A stretch of 64,000 nt of DNA from Lepidostoma basale (GCA_022606425.2 JAHDVF020000938.1:1-64000); one strand, 5' to 3'; counted from the first letter of the stretch, positions 19,320 to 30,439 are shown. Translations and numbers: made by a program. The notes: generated by a model not told the origin, from the letters alone.

Positions 19320-19600
19320 TATTTTCTTAAAGTTTGTACACAACACCAACTTTATTTAAAAAAAACAACAACAAACATGTTTCGGACACAGAAGTCAGTG
19401 ATATAAATATTATATAATTATTATTAATATTTTTAAAAATGTCATGAATGTGGTCAGTTTTGACAGATTTATTTTTAAAATATTTATAAAATTTATATCA
19501 GTAATGAAGGGCTTCTGTGTCCGAATTTTTTTTTCGTTTTGATTATTTTTTTTAATGAAGTAGGTTTTGTGTACAAAGTTTAAAAAATAATCATTGTTCC
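19320..19600. mobile_element. HH-B foldback, decayed
   Basis: Outer ends TTTGTACACAACACC and inverse; centre GTGGTCAGTTTTGACAGAT. Left motif (minus, about 19375-19402) has GUGUCC, GAAAC, AUGUU but lost part of CUGAAGA; right motif (about 19498-19530) has a broken core. The tandem TTTCGGACACAG and its inverse identify the family. Confidence 0.65.
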
Positions 19601-19629
19601 GTGAATCTGCAACACAAAGCTATGGCGAA

Positions 19630-19780
19630 TATAGAAGAAGTTTTATTATACTTTATGGAAGGATATACTAAATAATATTTTTAATTTCCAAGGGATTTTT
19701 AAAAGCCTTGGAATGCCAAGGCGAAATATGTCATTCCCATAAATATTAACAAAAAAAAATACTAAAAAACTAATGTTTTC
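19630..19780 (+). mobile_element. HH-E arm with extended stem
   Basis: At 19705-19722 GCCUUGG-AAUG-CCAAGGC makes a 7 bp helix II, followed by GAAAU, AUGUC at 19723-19732. The CUGANGA box upstream is not recognisable. Flank TTCCCATAAATATTA. Confidence 0.6.
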
Positions 19781-19787
19781 ATTTTTA

Positions 19788-19893
19788 ATTGTATCTCAAT
19801 AGAGACGAAGAAACAAACTGGAAACTGAATATGGATGATCAAGGTGTTTACAGGACTTATGACCTGTCATTGGTTGGGTTAAGCGCACGCGTT
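19788..19893 (+). mobile_element. GTATC MITE, partial
   Basis: AATTGTATCTCAATAGAGAC through GACCTGTCATTGGTTGGGTT; ends at 19893. Confidence 0.7.
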
Positions 19894-19974
19894 CGTATTA
19901 ACTAAGTACAGTTAAACTGGTTATTTTCGTAAATTTAATACATATTATTTTAACATTTGTTAAAATAATTAATT

Positions 19975-20090
19975 GATGACCTTCGTGTCTGAGTGCCACA
20001 ACTATGACTACCTCACCGAAGGTCCAGGATTCGATTCAATAGGTAAAAAGTTGTATAGAGTAATCGGGTTCAAATAACCTGTTGTATAAT
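19975..20090 (+). mobile_element. SINE-1, internally deleted
   Basis: Head (CTTCGTGTCTGAGTGCCA, CCAGGATTCGATTC) joined directly to the tail (AGTTGTATAGAGTAATCGGG). The body is missing. Confidence 0.75.
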
Positions 20091-20469
20091 AATGTGGAAA
20101 GCAACGAGAACTAGCAGAAACTGTTGGTTCTTGGGATGCTGGGACTTAGAGAATCATTAGTCATCTTGAAATATGTAAAATCATTTGTAAACAATTTGTA
20201 AGAATATGTTTTTCTTATAAACACTTCATTTCGTCCTACCTCAAATAAATTATTTTTGATTTATATAATATCATTTTGTATCCCCTAACTATGTAATCAT
20301 TGTCATAAACATTTCTTAACGAGTTCCAAGAAACAATTTTCAAGATTTCTGAACCTACCCAAATATTTTTTTGGTAAAAATGTATAAAGTCACATCAATT
20401 TTCGTTAATTACCAAATTCTGCTCCATTCGCATGTGTATATAAACTGTAACGAGTTGAAGTTTCGTCAC

Positions 20470-20504
20470 ATTTGATAATGCCTTAGAAGGGCAAAACATG
20501 TCAT
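20470..20504 (+). ncRNA. Hammerhead-like motif, HH-E
   Basis: AU, UUGAUAA, extra U, GCCUU-AGA-AGGGC (5 pairs, one G-U), AAAAC, AUGUC, AU. Three core deviations: C3 to U, G8 to A, and G12 to A. Flank TTCCCATAAAATATAAG continues to 20560 with TTTTCATTCGTATTAA. Read as a decayed ribozyme. Confidence 0.5.
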
Positions 20505-20614
20505 TCCCATAAAATATAAGAAAACTTCTAGAAAACTGACGTTTTCATTCGTATTAACAATGAATATTTAGATATTAATTAAAATTATGAAAGGATTACT
20601 GCATTGGTTTGAAC

Positions 20615-20835
20615 TTATGTAACGCATACATGGAGAAAGAATGGCTAAGAAAGTATACGAGTATGGAGTCATGGGAGACCGAGGAAAGTTGACATGGAAT
20701 GATGTTAAAAATCGGAAGAATCGACGTGCGAGTATGACTCGCTGTATAAATGTGGAAGAATCTGGAGAGGTGTCTCAAGATCAAGTAGTGTGGCGGTCCA
20801 TTTTCTCTGCCTACCCCTCCGGAGAAACGACATTA
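20615..20835 (+). pseudogene. LINE-X fragment
   Basis: Plus strand: GERMAKKVYEYGVMGDRGK, then NRKNRRASMTRCINVEESGE and VVWRSIFSAYPSGET, stop. Internal deletion removes the KTWHDQINQ segment. No GTTA tail. Confidence 0.75.
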
Positions 20836-20839
20836 TTGT

Positions 20840-21530
20840 TTTGTTGTTGTTGTTAACATTAGTTTATGTTGAGTATTGTACCATATTGTTATAAATTATG
20901 AGCCACATCTTTGTGAAGTTTTACTTATATATGTGTTAAGACCGTAGATGGATTCTCAATAAACATAATTAGAATTCGAAAAATCTGACCTTTAAGGAAA
21001 TTCTCCCACGAACGTATCTTAGAACTGTTCATTTATTGGTGTCATCATTTTGATCGATCGAAATAAATTAGTCGTCAGATCTAAAAGACACGAAATCGAA
21101 TTTATTCCGTATATAAATCTGCAACTTTATGACTTGGTCCGCGAATAATGCATGTAGATTTTGCAGGGCAATAAAATCTAGAGTCATAAAAATGTTTTGG
21201 CGATTGTATGCTTGGCAAGCTTGGATTCCCATACTTGCTCCTAATAGATATTATGGATGTGTTTTGTTAACACGACCGATTCGATTCCGATTTATGGATT
21301 ATTCTGTGTATTCATACACAAATAATTTAGTTTCACCAATTATTTTATCAAGTTTTGAATACAACCATAACACTTTCATATGTGGCCCTTGTTTTGTAGT
21401 GTAGCATTATTAAAATAATTAAAAATATGATTATACTATGTTTTTACACCTCGTTAAATGTGTTTGATTTTAAGTTATTCCATAAAGTTGTGTAAAAATA
21501 AAGTAAAATAGTGTTTTAAATTAAATTGAT
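20840..21530. other. Unique sequence, no gene
   Basis: Single-copy; a 91-codon ORF at 21129 (ends SFEYNHNTFICGPCF) has no recognised domain. Not called. Confidence 0.3.
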
Positions 21531-21540
21531 ACAAAATAAT

Positions 21541-21660
21541 GTTATACTTAAGAAATTGAAAATAACTTTGTTTAATCCAAAAAATATTAAAAAAAAAAAA
21601 CATATTTCGGAGGATACCTCCATCTTCAGGTGTAAAAATATAATAAAAACTAAACAATGA
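21541..21660 (-). mobile_element. HH-C single arm
   Basis: Matches 7480-7560 (AAATTGAAAATAACTTTG, AGGTGTAAAAATATAAT). The motif is listed separately. The right arm is missing. Confidence 0.75.
21601..21633 (-). ncRNA. Hammerhead-like motif, HH-C
   Basis: CAC, CUGAAGA, extra U, GGAGG-UAU-CCUCC (5 bp), GAAAU, AUG. Complete CUGANGA and GAAA. The 3' side runs into an inserted A-tract, so helix I is gone. Confidence 0.55.
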
Positions 21661-21699
21661 AGACTAATATAAAAACGCAGTTAAAATTCGATACAATAA

Positions 21700-21955
21700 T
21701 TTAAATTGAAAAATTTACCTGAGCTTGTTATAAGTACTAATAATTATATGTTTATCAGTAAGAACTAATAAATTATATTAAATAAACATGATGATAATAT
21801 AAAAAAATATTTAAAAAAATATATATTTAAAAAAATATATAAAAAATTGTAATTTAGAAAAAACATACATTTGAAAAGACATAATTTATATAGAAATTAA
21901 TAATTGATTAATTTACATTTGATTTTTTAGCATTCAATAAGTTTAATATGATATT
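21700..21955. other. Very AT-rich, no gene
   Basis: Low-complexity A/T runs (TTTAAAAAAATATAT repeats at 21810-21845). Nothing supported. Confidence 0.5.
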
Positions 21956-21964
21956 GTCTGTTAA

Positions 21965-22749
21965 CCGTCGCGTTGCCATGTGGTAAATTGAGTTTCCACT
22001 GCCAATTTAAAGTTGATTTTCTTAAAACCTATGGACCCTAATATTATAAAAAAAATTGTAATCCTCCATTAAAGTGTTCTCAATATTTCGTAATAAAAAA
22101 AAAGCAAAAAATTACTTCCTTCATCCCAAAAAAAAATATTTTCTAAGACTGCCCTCACCTTCATTCGTGTTAAGGTAGAATTTGTTTTGCTAATATTTAC
22201 AACTTTATCAAAAGTGACAAATACTTACTCGCTGTTTTGAACGTATTTGAATTATATCTTTGGCTTTTTCAATATGTACGTAATAATCCCGACTGTAGAC
22301 GGAAACGCAGGACGCAACTTAATAATATCAGAACTGTGAAAATATTAACACTTTACCAAAAGGGACAAATATTAATACGTACTCGTTGTCTTGAACGTAC
22401 TATACATTTTGCCTAGGTGCCTTTATCATACGTAAAATCTCGTAAAGTCTAGCCGCGCCGGCCGCCGCGCGGCGCTTGTCTTTACTTGCGTGTCCAGTCA
22501 TTCGTATGCTATGACGCATTACATATCAGAAATCGCATGGTTCCAGAAAAAAATTAATAATGATATGTTTTTCAAATAATCCATGTATGTTATAGATATC
22601 GATCTATTCCTAATGAAATTCCCTACAAGATGACATAAATTAAATTTTGATTCATCTAGTCATATGCTTGATATTTAGATAAAGTTAGCGGTAAACTGAA
22701 CTTACCACATGGGAGCAAGCGTTTTGTTTTGAACACGGTACGTTAAGGG
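21965..22749 (-). mobile_element. TTAA-flanked DNA element (piggyBac-like), copy 2
   Basis: 785 bp, inverse orientation to 6437-7223, with TTAA at 21961-21964 and 22750-22753. Same ends and subterminal ATGTGGTAAATT(G/C)AGTTT. The GC-rich centre differs most (CGCCGGCCGCCGCGCGG). Being present twice with its own TTAA confirms the element borders. Confidence 0.8.
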
Positions 22750-22794
22750 TTAAAAGATTATTTGAAAAAAAAAATATTGTAGGATGCATACTAA

Positions 22795-23580
22795 CTAACC
22801 ATCACACTGTTTTCCCAGAAGGATAGGCAGAACGGATGGACCACCACACTGCTCAGCCCTGAAATAAATCTCAAGTTTCCTCTTCATTCATACACCGTAA
22901 CATGCACGCTCGTAAAAGTTTCCAACTTCGAATGTGGACACCTTTTAGTATTTGATTAATTTTGTTATGCCAAGCATTCCTTGGTTCTCCATGGCTCCTC
23001 TTTCAACTCACACTGCTTGTACAACATTTTAACCATTTTTTTCTCATCCATTTTTTCCATATATTCGTTCCATCTCAGGGATCCTTTTTAAATTTATTTA
23101 TAATACAGTCATCTGCGTTACATTTCTTCCTTATTTCGTTGGTCGCTATTCTATCATATCATACCTTCGGTAAGACAATGGCGCAATTGCACGTTTTATA
23201 ATTTTTCATTAGAGACATTTTAAGATGTTTGCGGGTTATTCTGGCTATATTGATCATACACTATCGCCCTCTGGCTAAATAAGACTGAACTTAATGAGCG
23301 ACTTTATTCTTCCAGATAAAGGGATGTTTTTGAAATCATTGGCATACTTAACTCATTTTGAGAATTTTTAACAATTATGCCCATGACTTGCCGAAGGCGA
23401 AGGTACGATATATTGTTTTCCCGCACATTTTTCTCAGTGATCTCATTTCTACGGCATTTATCCATTTATCTTCATTTTTCCAGGTCCACGCTTCAGTTCC
23501 ATGCTGCCACCTTTGCTTTAGTGGATATGTTTATATTTCCAGTGATGATTTATACATACATTATAGTAATATTATATACA
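22795..23580 (-). pseudogene. LINE-X, long diverged copy with an insertion
   Basis: 22795-23165 covers the 3' end to the MYDRV-equivalent region; 23402-23520 continues upstream (GATCTCATTTCTACGGCATT, TCCACGCTTCAGTTCCATG). 23165-23400 between them is foreign, unassigned sequence. ORFs on the plus strand here are shadows. Confidence 0.7.
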
Positions 23581-23639
23581 TAAACATGACAACGAAAAAA
23601 AACTGTACATATAAATTATGATACTAAAAAAGTCTATTC

Positions 23640-24005
23640 ACTTCTCTGGGGAAACTGTACGATGGAATAAATAAGAAAATTAATATGGTTATACATTACT
23701 GTCTACATCAGAGCAATCATCTGTCATTATGTCTTAGTAAGGCTGTGAAAGTGTCCGCAACAAACAAATGTACTTTTGCTTGCATCCAAGTTCTTCCTTC
23801 GAATAGACGATATCCACATTTGACGTATGTCGGCATCACAAGGGAATACGAATCACATCGTTCATCTTCACCACGGTAATTGGATTTGCAACTAGGAACG
23901 AATTTATTCAAAATGTTTTCTGAAAATCAAACAAGTTAATCGTTAATAGGGCTTGCAATGGACAATCTAGAAAAAAAGTCCTAAGTATGGAAATAGACAA
24001 TTTTA
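23640..24005. other. No gene seen
   Basis: Unique; overlapping ORFs at 23685-23911 on opposite strands show no motif. Confidence 0.35.
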
Positions 24006-24007
24006 TA

Positions 24008-24250
24008 AGTGCTCTCTGTTTCATCAACCTATGTTGACATCATCAGGTGTTATAATAATATATCAAAATTGTAACACTTGATGATGTAATCATAGGTTGA
24101 TGAAACAGCTGTCGCGTAAAATAAAATACAATTGTGATATAAAAAACAAAGTTATTAAATTTAACAGTTTAAAATGTTAAGGTTTCATAGTGTTTCGGCC
24201 AAAACAATGGACTAACTCTATTATTTGCAAGAAGAAAATAATCAAACTAA
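24008..24250. mobile_element. HH-A foldback element
   Basis: Left motif 24012-24046 minus: CUGAUGA, U, GUCAAC-AUAG-GUUGAU, GAAAC, but the palindrome is damaged (AGAGAG). Right motif 24078-24113 plus: UUGAUGA, U, helix II damaged, GAAAC, AGCUGUC, GCG. Outer right flank AATACAATTGTGATAT, then CAGTTTAAAATGTTAAGG. Little loop sequence (24050-24075). Confidence 0.75.
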
Positions 24251-24254
24251 TAAT

Positions 24255-24480
24255 TTGTTATAACAAATGAATAAACTTTCGAAAAAAATCATTTTAATAT
24301 CTGTCAAAACTGACCATATTCATGAAAAAATTGTTTAAATATTTATATTTTTATACTCGTGTACAAAACACTAATGTCTGAAATATGTGTGTATTTAATT
24401 TTTTTTTAAATAAAGATGCTGTTGTTTACAAATGTATAAATATTGTTGAATGAATCCGCAACACAAAGTAATGGCGAATA
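24255..24480. mobile_element. HH-B remnant
   Basis: Inner segment ATCTGTCAAAACTGACCATA (24299) and outer CGCAACACAAAGTAATGGCG (24461) match HH-B elements; the core is lost. Confidence 0.45.
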
Positions 24481-25080
24481 TAGAAGAAATAAAATAATCG
24501 TGTGATATTTTACCTCGATAATATAATATAACGAAACTGAGAAATCGTGGCAGACACCGACGTGAAGTGGGTACTGTATTCCATAGATAATTGAGGTTTG
24601 GTAAACTGTCATGGCGTCGCCGCAATCGCTCCCAAATAAGTACCGATGCACGAACCGTATAGTGTAGCATGCAAGGTTGGTACCTACACAATCCTGCCAC
24701 CTAAGCATCAACTGAGGAATTTCAGTGTGGCCGTAGCCCTAGTGTCAAATTAGACATTTATACGTTACAAAAAAAAAAGATATTTAAGTGTTCGAATTCA
24801 GAATTAAACAAAACGTTCCATAAATATTTAATATGGTTTATATTAAATAGTCCATTATTTTGTCCGAAATACTATGATACTTTAACATTATAAACTATTA
24901 AATTAAAGACCCCGCGAACCCCGGGCAATGTGGCACATATTACTTAGTGCCATAGAAGATAGAGAGAGGACGAATGGTGAGCTTCCAACGCCATAAAACT
25001 GGATACACCCAGCTAAGGGAAGGTAACCCCGACAGAATATCCTCCAGAGAAGGCAAAGGGATACTACTCTGGATATTTTT
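24480..25080. other. Unique sequence, no gene
   Basis: Two overlapping 101-codon minus-strand ORFs (24395-24711) are in different frames of the same DNA and lack motifs. 24905-25080 is GC-richer and may be a diverged upstream part of the following LINE-Y. Confidence 0.35.
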
Positions 25081-25084
25081 TCCC

Positions 25085-25153
25085 AGGTCATCACAATAAG
25101 GGTGATAGTCAACGTTAGGGAAACCTGACAGGACACAGAAAGAAGAAGAAGAA
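25085..25153 (+). pseudogene. LINE-Y 3' tip
   Basis: RVIVNVRET-stop, then GACACAGAAAGAAGAAGAAG, as at 1975-2035. Confidence 0.7.
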
Positions 25154-25159
25154 ATGAAA

Positions 25160-25560
25160 AAAACTTGGTTTTATGCATAATATAACAATTGTATTTTTAT
25201 TTTTCGCGACAGCTGTTTCGTCAACCTATGTTGACACCATCAGGTGTTACAATAGATTATAAAAAGTCAAATTTTAGTAATTTTTTTAATAGTTAAGTGT
25301 ATTTGTTCCTATGTCAATTTAAATAATTTCTTTGATATAATTTTAAAGTTCTTGCTTGAGTTGAGTTAAGTACCTAATTATTTTAATCAAAAGAACGGTT
25401 CGTTACTATTTATAGGAGAAATTATTGAAGGTGGAAAATATAATAAAAAATAAAAATAATAAAAACAGTAATTAGAAGAAACATGATGTCAACGTTGACG
25501 AAACAGCTGTCGCGAAAAATAAAATTACAATTGTGATACATAAATCAAAGTTTTTTCGGT
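25160..25560. mobile_element. HH-A foldback element
   Basis: Outer arms TAACAATTGTATTTTTATTT (left) and AAATAAAATTACAATTGTGA (right). Motifs at 25205-25246 (minus) and 25483-25514 (plus; UGAUG, GUCAACGUUGAC without a loop, GAAAC, AGCUGUC). The 240 bp interior is AT-rich. Confidence 0.8.
25205..25246 (-). ncRNA. Hammerhead-like motif, HH-A
   Basis: CAC, CUGAUGG, U, GUCAAC-AUAG-GUUGAC (6 bp perfect), GAAAC, AGCUGUC, GCG. Helix III is the 8-base palindrome ACAGCUGU; cleavage triplet GUC. Core A9 is G here (A in other copies). Helix I: G-C, C-A mismatch, G-C. Confidence 0.65.
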
Positions 25561-26150
25561 TTTACATTATATTATAAGTTTGTGTTCAAACATATATGTA
25601 CTGCGGATTTTGAAATTGTGTTGATTAAAAATATGTCTCAATTATAATATATTATTTGAATACGTAAGGTTTGGACTCGCCATGATTGAATATACTGTAA
25701 AGCAAGTATAACAATTATTTTATTCTTTAAAACCAAAAAATACACTTCGGTAATTTGTACGTTTTTGTATCCTAAATGTAGGCGTAGGCTAGTTATGAAT
25801 TTAAAGATTTTAAAGATATTTAATTTAAAATGACGCCAGCACAAACGAATAAAACAAAATAACCATAATTTTCGTAGCTTTATTTGTTTGCTTTTTGTTT
25901 CATAACTAATTGACTGAGATTAAGAAAATTTATTGTGACCTCCTTTGAGGTGGGAAAATAATGGATGGAAAACTTTTCGGCTTATCTGAGTGTTGAAATA
26001 AGATCAGATATTAACTGGAACAGTTTAAAGTTAGGCCTCCCCATACTTCTGTCTTGCAAGGATATGATCGATGAGACTTACGTGAAAATATCTTAAGGAA
26101 AATTAAACCTTTTCAGTATCGCTTAACGCACTTTTATGGTATAATTTATG
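25560..26150. other. No gene seen
   Basis: AT-rich unique sequence. Confidence 0.4.
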
Positions 26151-26154
26151 CAGT

Positions 26155-26625
26155 AAATAAAATATGTTTATATTTTTATTTATTTACTTGAAATAGTACA
26201 CATGTAAACAATACATGTTCTAATAAAAACAATTAAACATTCAATTGTATTAATAAAGTAACAATATAAGGTTACATTTTGTTAACATATTTATTTAATT
26301 CTATTCTAAATTTTTTCTGCACACTTTTGACATCATCCGGTATATCTTCATAAATTTTAAATGATTTATACATAAGAGAATTCTGAGCTTTAGTTTATTT
26401 TTCTTTCTTGTTTCATATTGATGTTCATGTTGGCTACTTTTTATCTTCCTAAAAAATTCTTGGGAGGTGTGCACATTAACTATTTTGTGAATTAGTAATA
26501 AAACGTTTTATGTAATTATTTTTTTTAATGGCGTAATTTTTAGCTCATTAAGCATCAATTTAATTCTGGTATATCTGCTTCTTCTCAAAATTATTCTCAT
26601 TGCCTTATTCTAAAAAAATCTCGCT
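26155..26625 (-). pseudogene. CR1/jockey-like LINE ORF2 C-terminus
   Basis: Minus strand from 26610 reads NKAMRIILRRSRYTRIKLML, then VLLLIHKIVN, YETRKKNKLKLRIL, and, after a frameshift, KSFKIYEDIPDDVKSVQKKF with the stop at 26272-26274. This is the familiar tail end of CR1/jockey-type ORF2 proteins. One internal stop before VLLLI. 3' UTR and (TAAA)-type end to 26155. Confidence 0.8.
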
Positions 26626-26639
26626 TAACGTGAAACAGA

Positions 26640-27380
26640 AATCATTTATAAAAAAGAGTATGTTTATTTACACCACATTTTATTGATTAATAATTAAGCT
26701 TATTAAGTTTTCTTATCTACAGTCTAAAATAACTTTGAAATTTAATTGTAGTATTAAATTACTTTAAAAATGTCTAATCTCAACTTAAATATCTTCCCAA
26801 TACATGTTTTAATCAAATTAAATATCAATCAGGGATCAATGAAATTTGAGAGAATTTTGATTGCTTTTAAATTACTCCCAAATTCCATTAGTCCCCGCGG
26901 CTGTAAAACATTAAAAATAAATTTAGATCAATTATTTTAATCGCGTTAAACGATTTCATAGGAATTCTTTCTTGTTGTGTTGATACAAACAAAAAATATT
27001 TTTTGAGAGTATGAACAAGGAGATAATGTGTATTAAATGTTGAAATAATCATCATTATGAAAAAAATTCGGTGTGTTGAAAAAGGTTAAAGATGTCAAAG
27101 CACATATTTGTTTTAAAAGGAGGAAGGTGAATATACTTGCTAATAAGAGAAGAGGAGGTATGCATTTACTGCATTGACATAATCTCATACAGAATTTGTC
27201 TAGAAACGACACAATATCAGCTAAACCTTCAACCACAATTGCAAAATAAGAGAAGAGATTTGGTCCATTTTAGGGCTATCCCTACAAAATTAGATTAATA
27301 TTGACACGACAGCGAAGATTATAAGACTGACATATTTCTTCTTTTTCTTTTTGTTCCCCTCCTATATCAACATCATGGAT
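26640..27380. other. No gene seen
   Basis: AT-rich; the minus ORF at 27033-27236 has no recognised motif. Confidence 0.35.
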
Positions 27381-27384
27381 AAGT

Positions 27385-27605
27385 ATTGTATCTTGAACAA
27401 TGTTGTAAAACTCCATATTAAATGATTAATGTGTATGATAAAACGATAGTTTTTAAGGAGTTTTATTATAATATTTATGTATGAAATTTTTTGCCCTTCT
27501 AAGGCATTTTCAAATATTGATTTGATATGCCTTAGAAGGGCGAAACATGTCATACATAAATATTATAATGATATTCCTTGAAAACTATCGTTTTTTCATA
27601 CAAAT
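27385..27605. mobile_element. HH-E foldback element
   Basis: Outer arms TTGAACAATGTTGTAAAACT / AAAACGATAGTTTTTAAGG on the left and AAAACTATCGTTTTTTCATA on the right. Left motif about 27487-27519 minus (UUGAAAA, U, GCCUU-AGA-AGGGC, AAAAA) is inactive; right motif at 27520-27553. Confidence 0.8.
27520..27553 (+). ncRNA. Hammerhead-like motif, HH-E right arm
   Basis: AU, UUGAUA, U, GCCUU-AGA-AGGGC, GAAAC, AUGUC, AU. GAAAC, the ACAUGU palindrome and the GUC triplet are intact; the CUGANGA box has C3 to U, G8 to A and one base missing. Confidence 0.5.
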
Positions 27606-27818
27606 GAATAATCATGGATATGTTTTGATGCTTGTACAGTAGCTTAAAAAAGGGATGTTGTGCTTGCAACTAAATCATTCTCGAAGGTTCTAGCCACGAT
27701 TTTTTTCTTCTTCCGATACTTCGTTTTCCATTCATTTTACCTTCGATAAGCAGTTGCATCACTTTGTATATATATTTAATATTTAAACGTTCCATTATTA
27801 TTTTTTGAAATGAATACC

Positions 27819-28195
27819 AAATCAAATCAAATCAAATCCAGTCATATCAAATCAGTTTATTAACTCAAAAGACATTACAAAAGTTTAAGGCATCTATTGA
27901 GTACAGGTAAAATATTATAAAAATACAACATAATACCAGGAACGCATTAGAGATGGTTCGACATTAGGAAGACAAGATACTTTCTCGAGTCAAAAATATT
28001 TGTCTCCTGAACGTACCTTCACTAATATGAAAGATGTCGATTTCCGAGGAAACCGCGTTCAGCAGACTAATTGCTCTTCCCACCGGTGTCACCAGAGGCA
28101 GAATGTTTCTGGTGGCCGGTAGGTAAAACAATCTGTGCTGTCGCTGTCGGAGAAATCTATCAGGGACAAAAAGATCAACACCCTCTAACACGGCC
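27819..28195 (-). pseudogene. LINE-W C-terminus with (TTTGA)n tail
   Basis: Minus ORF 28206-27964 reads VDLFVPDRFLRQRQHRLFYL, then VTPVGRAISLLNAV, SEIDIFHISEGTFRRQIFL, stop. It keeps the SEIDIFHISE segment that is deleted in 12911-13445. Confidence 0.8.
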
Positions 28196-28209
28196 TTTAT
28201 ATTCAATTA

Positions 28210-28810
28210 ATAGAATACTGTCATTTTAATCTATTTTAATGTTTATTCTTCAATGTTTAAGAAAGGATAAGAAATGTTACATTCAATTTCACTAACTTGA
28301 TCTCAACATTTTCAGTCCAATAAGCGCGGCTTTTGCGATTGCATAAAATTAACCAAATCACGTACAATTTGTAACTCACCCCTGTTGGCAAGTTCAAGTA
28401 TTTGTTACGCCCCACGCCTTGGCAAGTAGCATCCTCTACACAAATAAGCAAACTCTTTGTATTTACGATGATTCTCTTTCTTCTAAGCATAGCTTATTAA
28501 TAAACCAAGGGAAACCCGGAAAAACGAAACTTAATAATAAGTTTGCACTGTTTTCTTAAGACGAACAATTTACTAGAGTTTTGGATGTTTTGGTATAAAT
28601 AATAAAAGAAAACAAAACTTACCTAAAGAGAACTCAGATACTCATTTCTTAAATTTAATGAAATTTTTTTGCAACTTCAAAGTCAAAGTTTTACGAATTA
28701 TGTTATTACATTACCTCGGAAAGTAGAATAGTTTTTAGTGTTAGATATTAAATTTTATATACCTTAAATCATAATATTGATTGTACTTACATAAGCTTAT
28801 TCGTTGTACT
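28210..28810. other. No gene seen
   Basis: Unique AT-rich sequence; minus ORF at 28257-28490 unrecognised. Confidence 0.35.
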
Positions 28811-28811
28811 T

Positions 28812-29165
28812 ACGTTTGTTAATTTATTTATTTATTGGTGGTACACAAACAAAGCATCTAATATACAGTAGTGATTAGTAATAGCATAAAATATACATAT
28901 TTATTAAACCAGAGTAGATGCCTCAGTTAGATGTGCACACTAAGTACATAACATTGGAAGTTCTACTATATTGTACAACCGCTCGGTGTAAAGAACCGTC
29001 AGGCAAAACAAGATATCAATGTAAGATAAAGAAACATGCAAATTTAGTAAAACAAGACAATAGCAAAGGACAAAGAACAAATATACAAATCAGGCATAAT
29101 AAGACAAATAAAAATCAAATAAACAAACTAAGTATGATAAAAAAGAGATAAACAAATCAGAAAAA
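28812..29165 (-). other. Possible TAAA-tailed repeat end, then A-rich sequence
   Basis: ATTTATTTATTTATTGGTGG looks like an inverse (TAAA)n tail. The following A-rich purine-biased stretch is the 5' neighbour of the tandem array. No protein readable. Confidence 0.35.
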
Positions 29166-29168
29166 AAC

Positions 29169-29565
29169 GATACAATAGCATTACATGAAGAAAAACAATT
29201 CACAATTCAATTCAAATAGGTATAATAAGACAAGGTGTACACAAGGTATACTAAGACAAAAGCAAGAGACATAGAAAAAACAAACGAACAAATCAAGTAT
29301 GATAAAATAGAGATATACAAATTGGATAAAACGATACAATAGCATTATATGAAGAAAAAACAATTCACAATTCAATTCAAATAGGTATAATAAGACTAGG
29401 TGTACACAAGGTATACCTACTAAGACAAAAGCAAGAGACAAAGAAAAAACAAACTAACAAATCAAGTATGATAAAATAGAGATATACAAATCGGATAAAA
29501 CGATACAATAGCATTAAACGAAGAAAAAACAATTCACAATTTAATAAAAAATAGGTATAATACCA
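29169..29565. repeat. Tandem array, period about 163-169 bp, 2.4 copies
   Basis: CGATACAATAGCATTA recurs at 29169, 29332 and 29501, each followed by GAAGAAAAA-CAATTCACAAT and AGGTATAATA. Units include TGTACACAAGGTATAC, a near-palindrome. Two copies are nearly identical, pointing to recent duplication. ORFs on the minus strand (29181-29568) repeat with the array and are not genes. Confidence 0.8.
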
Positions 29566-29639
29566 CATATATTATATATGTAAAATATTACACTCGTCAG
29601 ATCGATTTTCATCTCACAATAAGTAAGAACAGTGGAGTC

Positions 29640-30106
29640 TAATTCCTTAATTAGATTAAACAATACGAACGAAAACGTTTGTTAATTTAGAATGAGATTT
29701 TTTAGCAGTTCTATTTATTTTATTTATTAAATATTTATGCAAAAAATAATAACATTTTTCACTACATGTTTTGGAAGTGGCCTCCTCCATTTTAAAGTCT
29801 GTTCAAATGACATTAAGCAAGGCGAAATATGTCAATCCGAAAAAAAGTTACTTCTAGAAAAAAAACTGGTTAAAAGATACAATATAACATGTACAATTAA
29901 TGTGAATAGAAAAATAATTCGAGAATGGCCAAGAAAGACATGGCATGATCAAATTAATCAATATCTGAAAGGCGGCAATGTTCGAGGCGGAACAATCGAC
30001 GAGCGTGCCATGGTGTGTGAATGAAGAATTTTCGCGAGAATAAAGTCTAAATAGAACAGTGTGCCAGTCCATTCTCTCTGAAGGCGTGATGGTTAGTTAG
30101 TTACTT
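29640..30106 (+). pseudogene. HH-E remnant fused to LINE-X 3' end
   Basis: 29650-29880 has HH-E flanks and, at about 29823-29842, GGCGAAAUAUGUCAAUCC; minus strand 29770-29790 (CACUUCC, AAAAC, AUGUAG) may be another hammerhead-type remnant. From 29883 LINE-X: WPRKTWHDQINQYLKGGN, then a frameshift and TGATGGTTAGTTAGTT. The junction merges the two repeats. Confidence 0.6.
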
Positions 30107-30129
30107 CTAGAAGATACATATTTTCATTC

Positions 30130-30395
30130 GTATTTATTATAAATATTATAAAAAATAATGTTGAACTCGTATTAAATAAGTTATTTGAATGAAAACGTCT
30201 TTTTTTTAGAAGTTTTATTATAATTCATGAAAACCACATGCTTCGCTTCGTTAAGGCATTCTCAAATGTAAAGACATTCATTTCCTTATCAAACTATAGA
30301 AAGGCTAAACGTATCATTCACATAAATTATAATAAAACCTTTGAAAAACACCACGTTTTCATTCGTATTAATTAGTTTTTATTCAAATTAATTTT
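30130..30395. mobile_element. HH-E foldback, decayed
   Basis: Left arm GAAAACGTC, TTTTTTAGAAGTTTTATTAT and right arm ATAATAAAACC, TTTTCATTCGTATTAATTA are inverse. Motif remnants CATGCTTCGCTTCG and GCTAAACGTATCATTC have lost the core. Confidence 0.6.
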
Positions 30396-30439
30396 ATAAT
30401 TCAAATTTTTACTTTACGATAAATGTAATATTAATAAAT

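Noticed and set aside
22962..23621. Plus-strand ORFs of 68-87 codons
   Set aside because: Antisense to the diverged LINE-X copy at 22795-23580; Phe/Leu-rich translation is the usual shadow.
29181..29568. Minus-strand ORFs with repeated VYLYFIILDL blocks
   Set aside because: The repeat in the protein is the tandem DNA array; no independent sign of coding.
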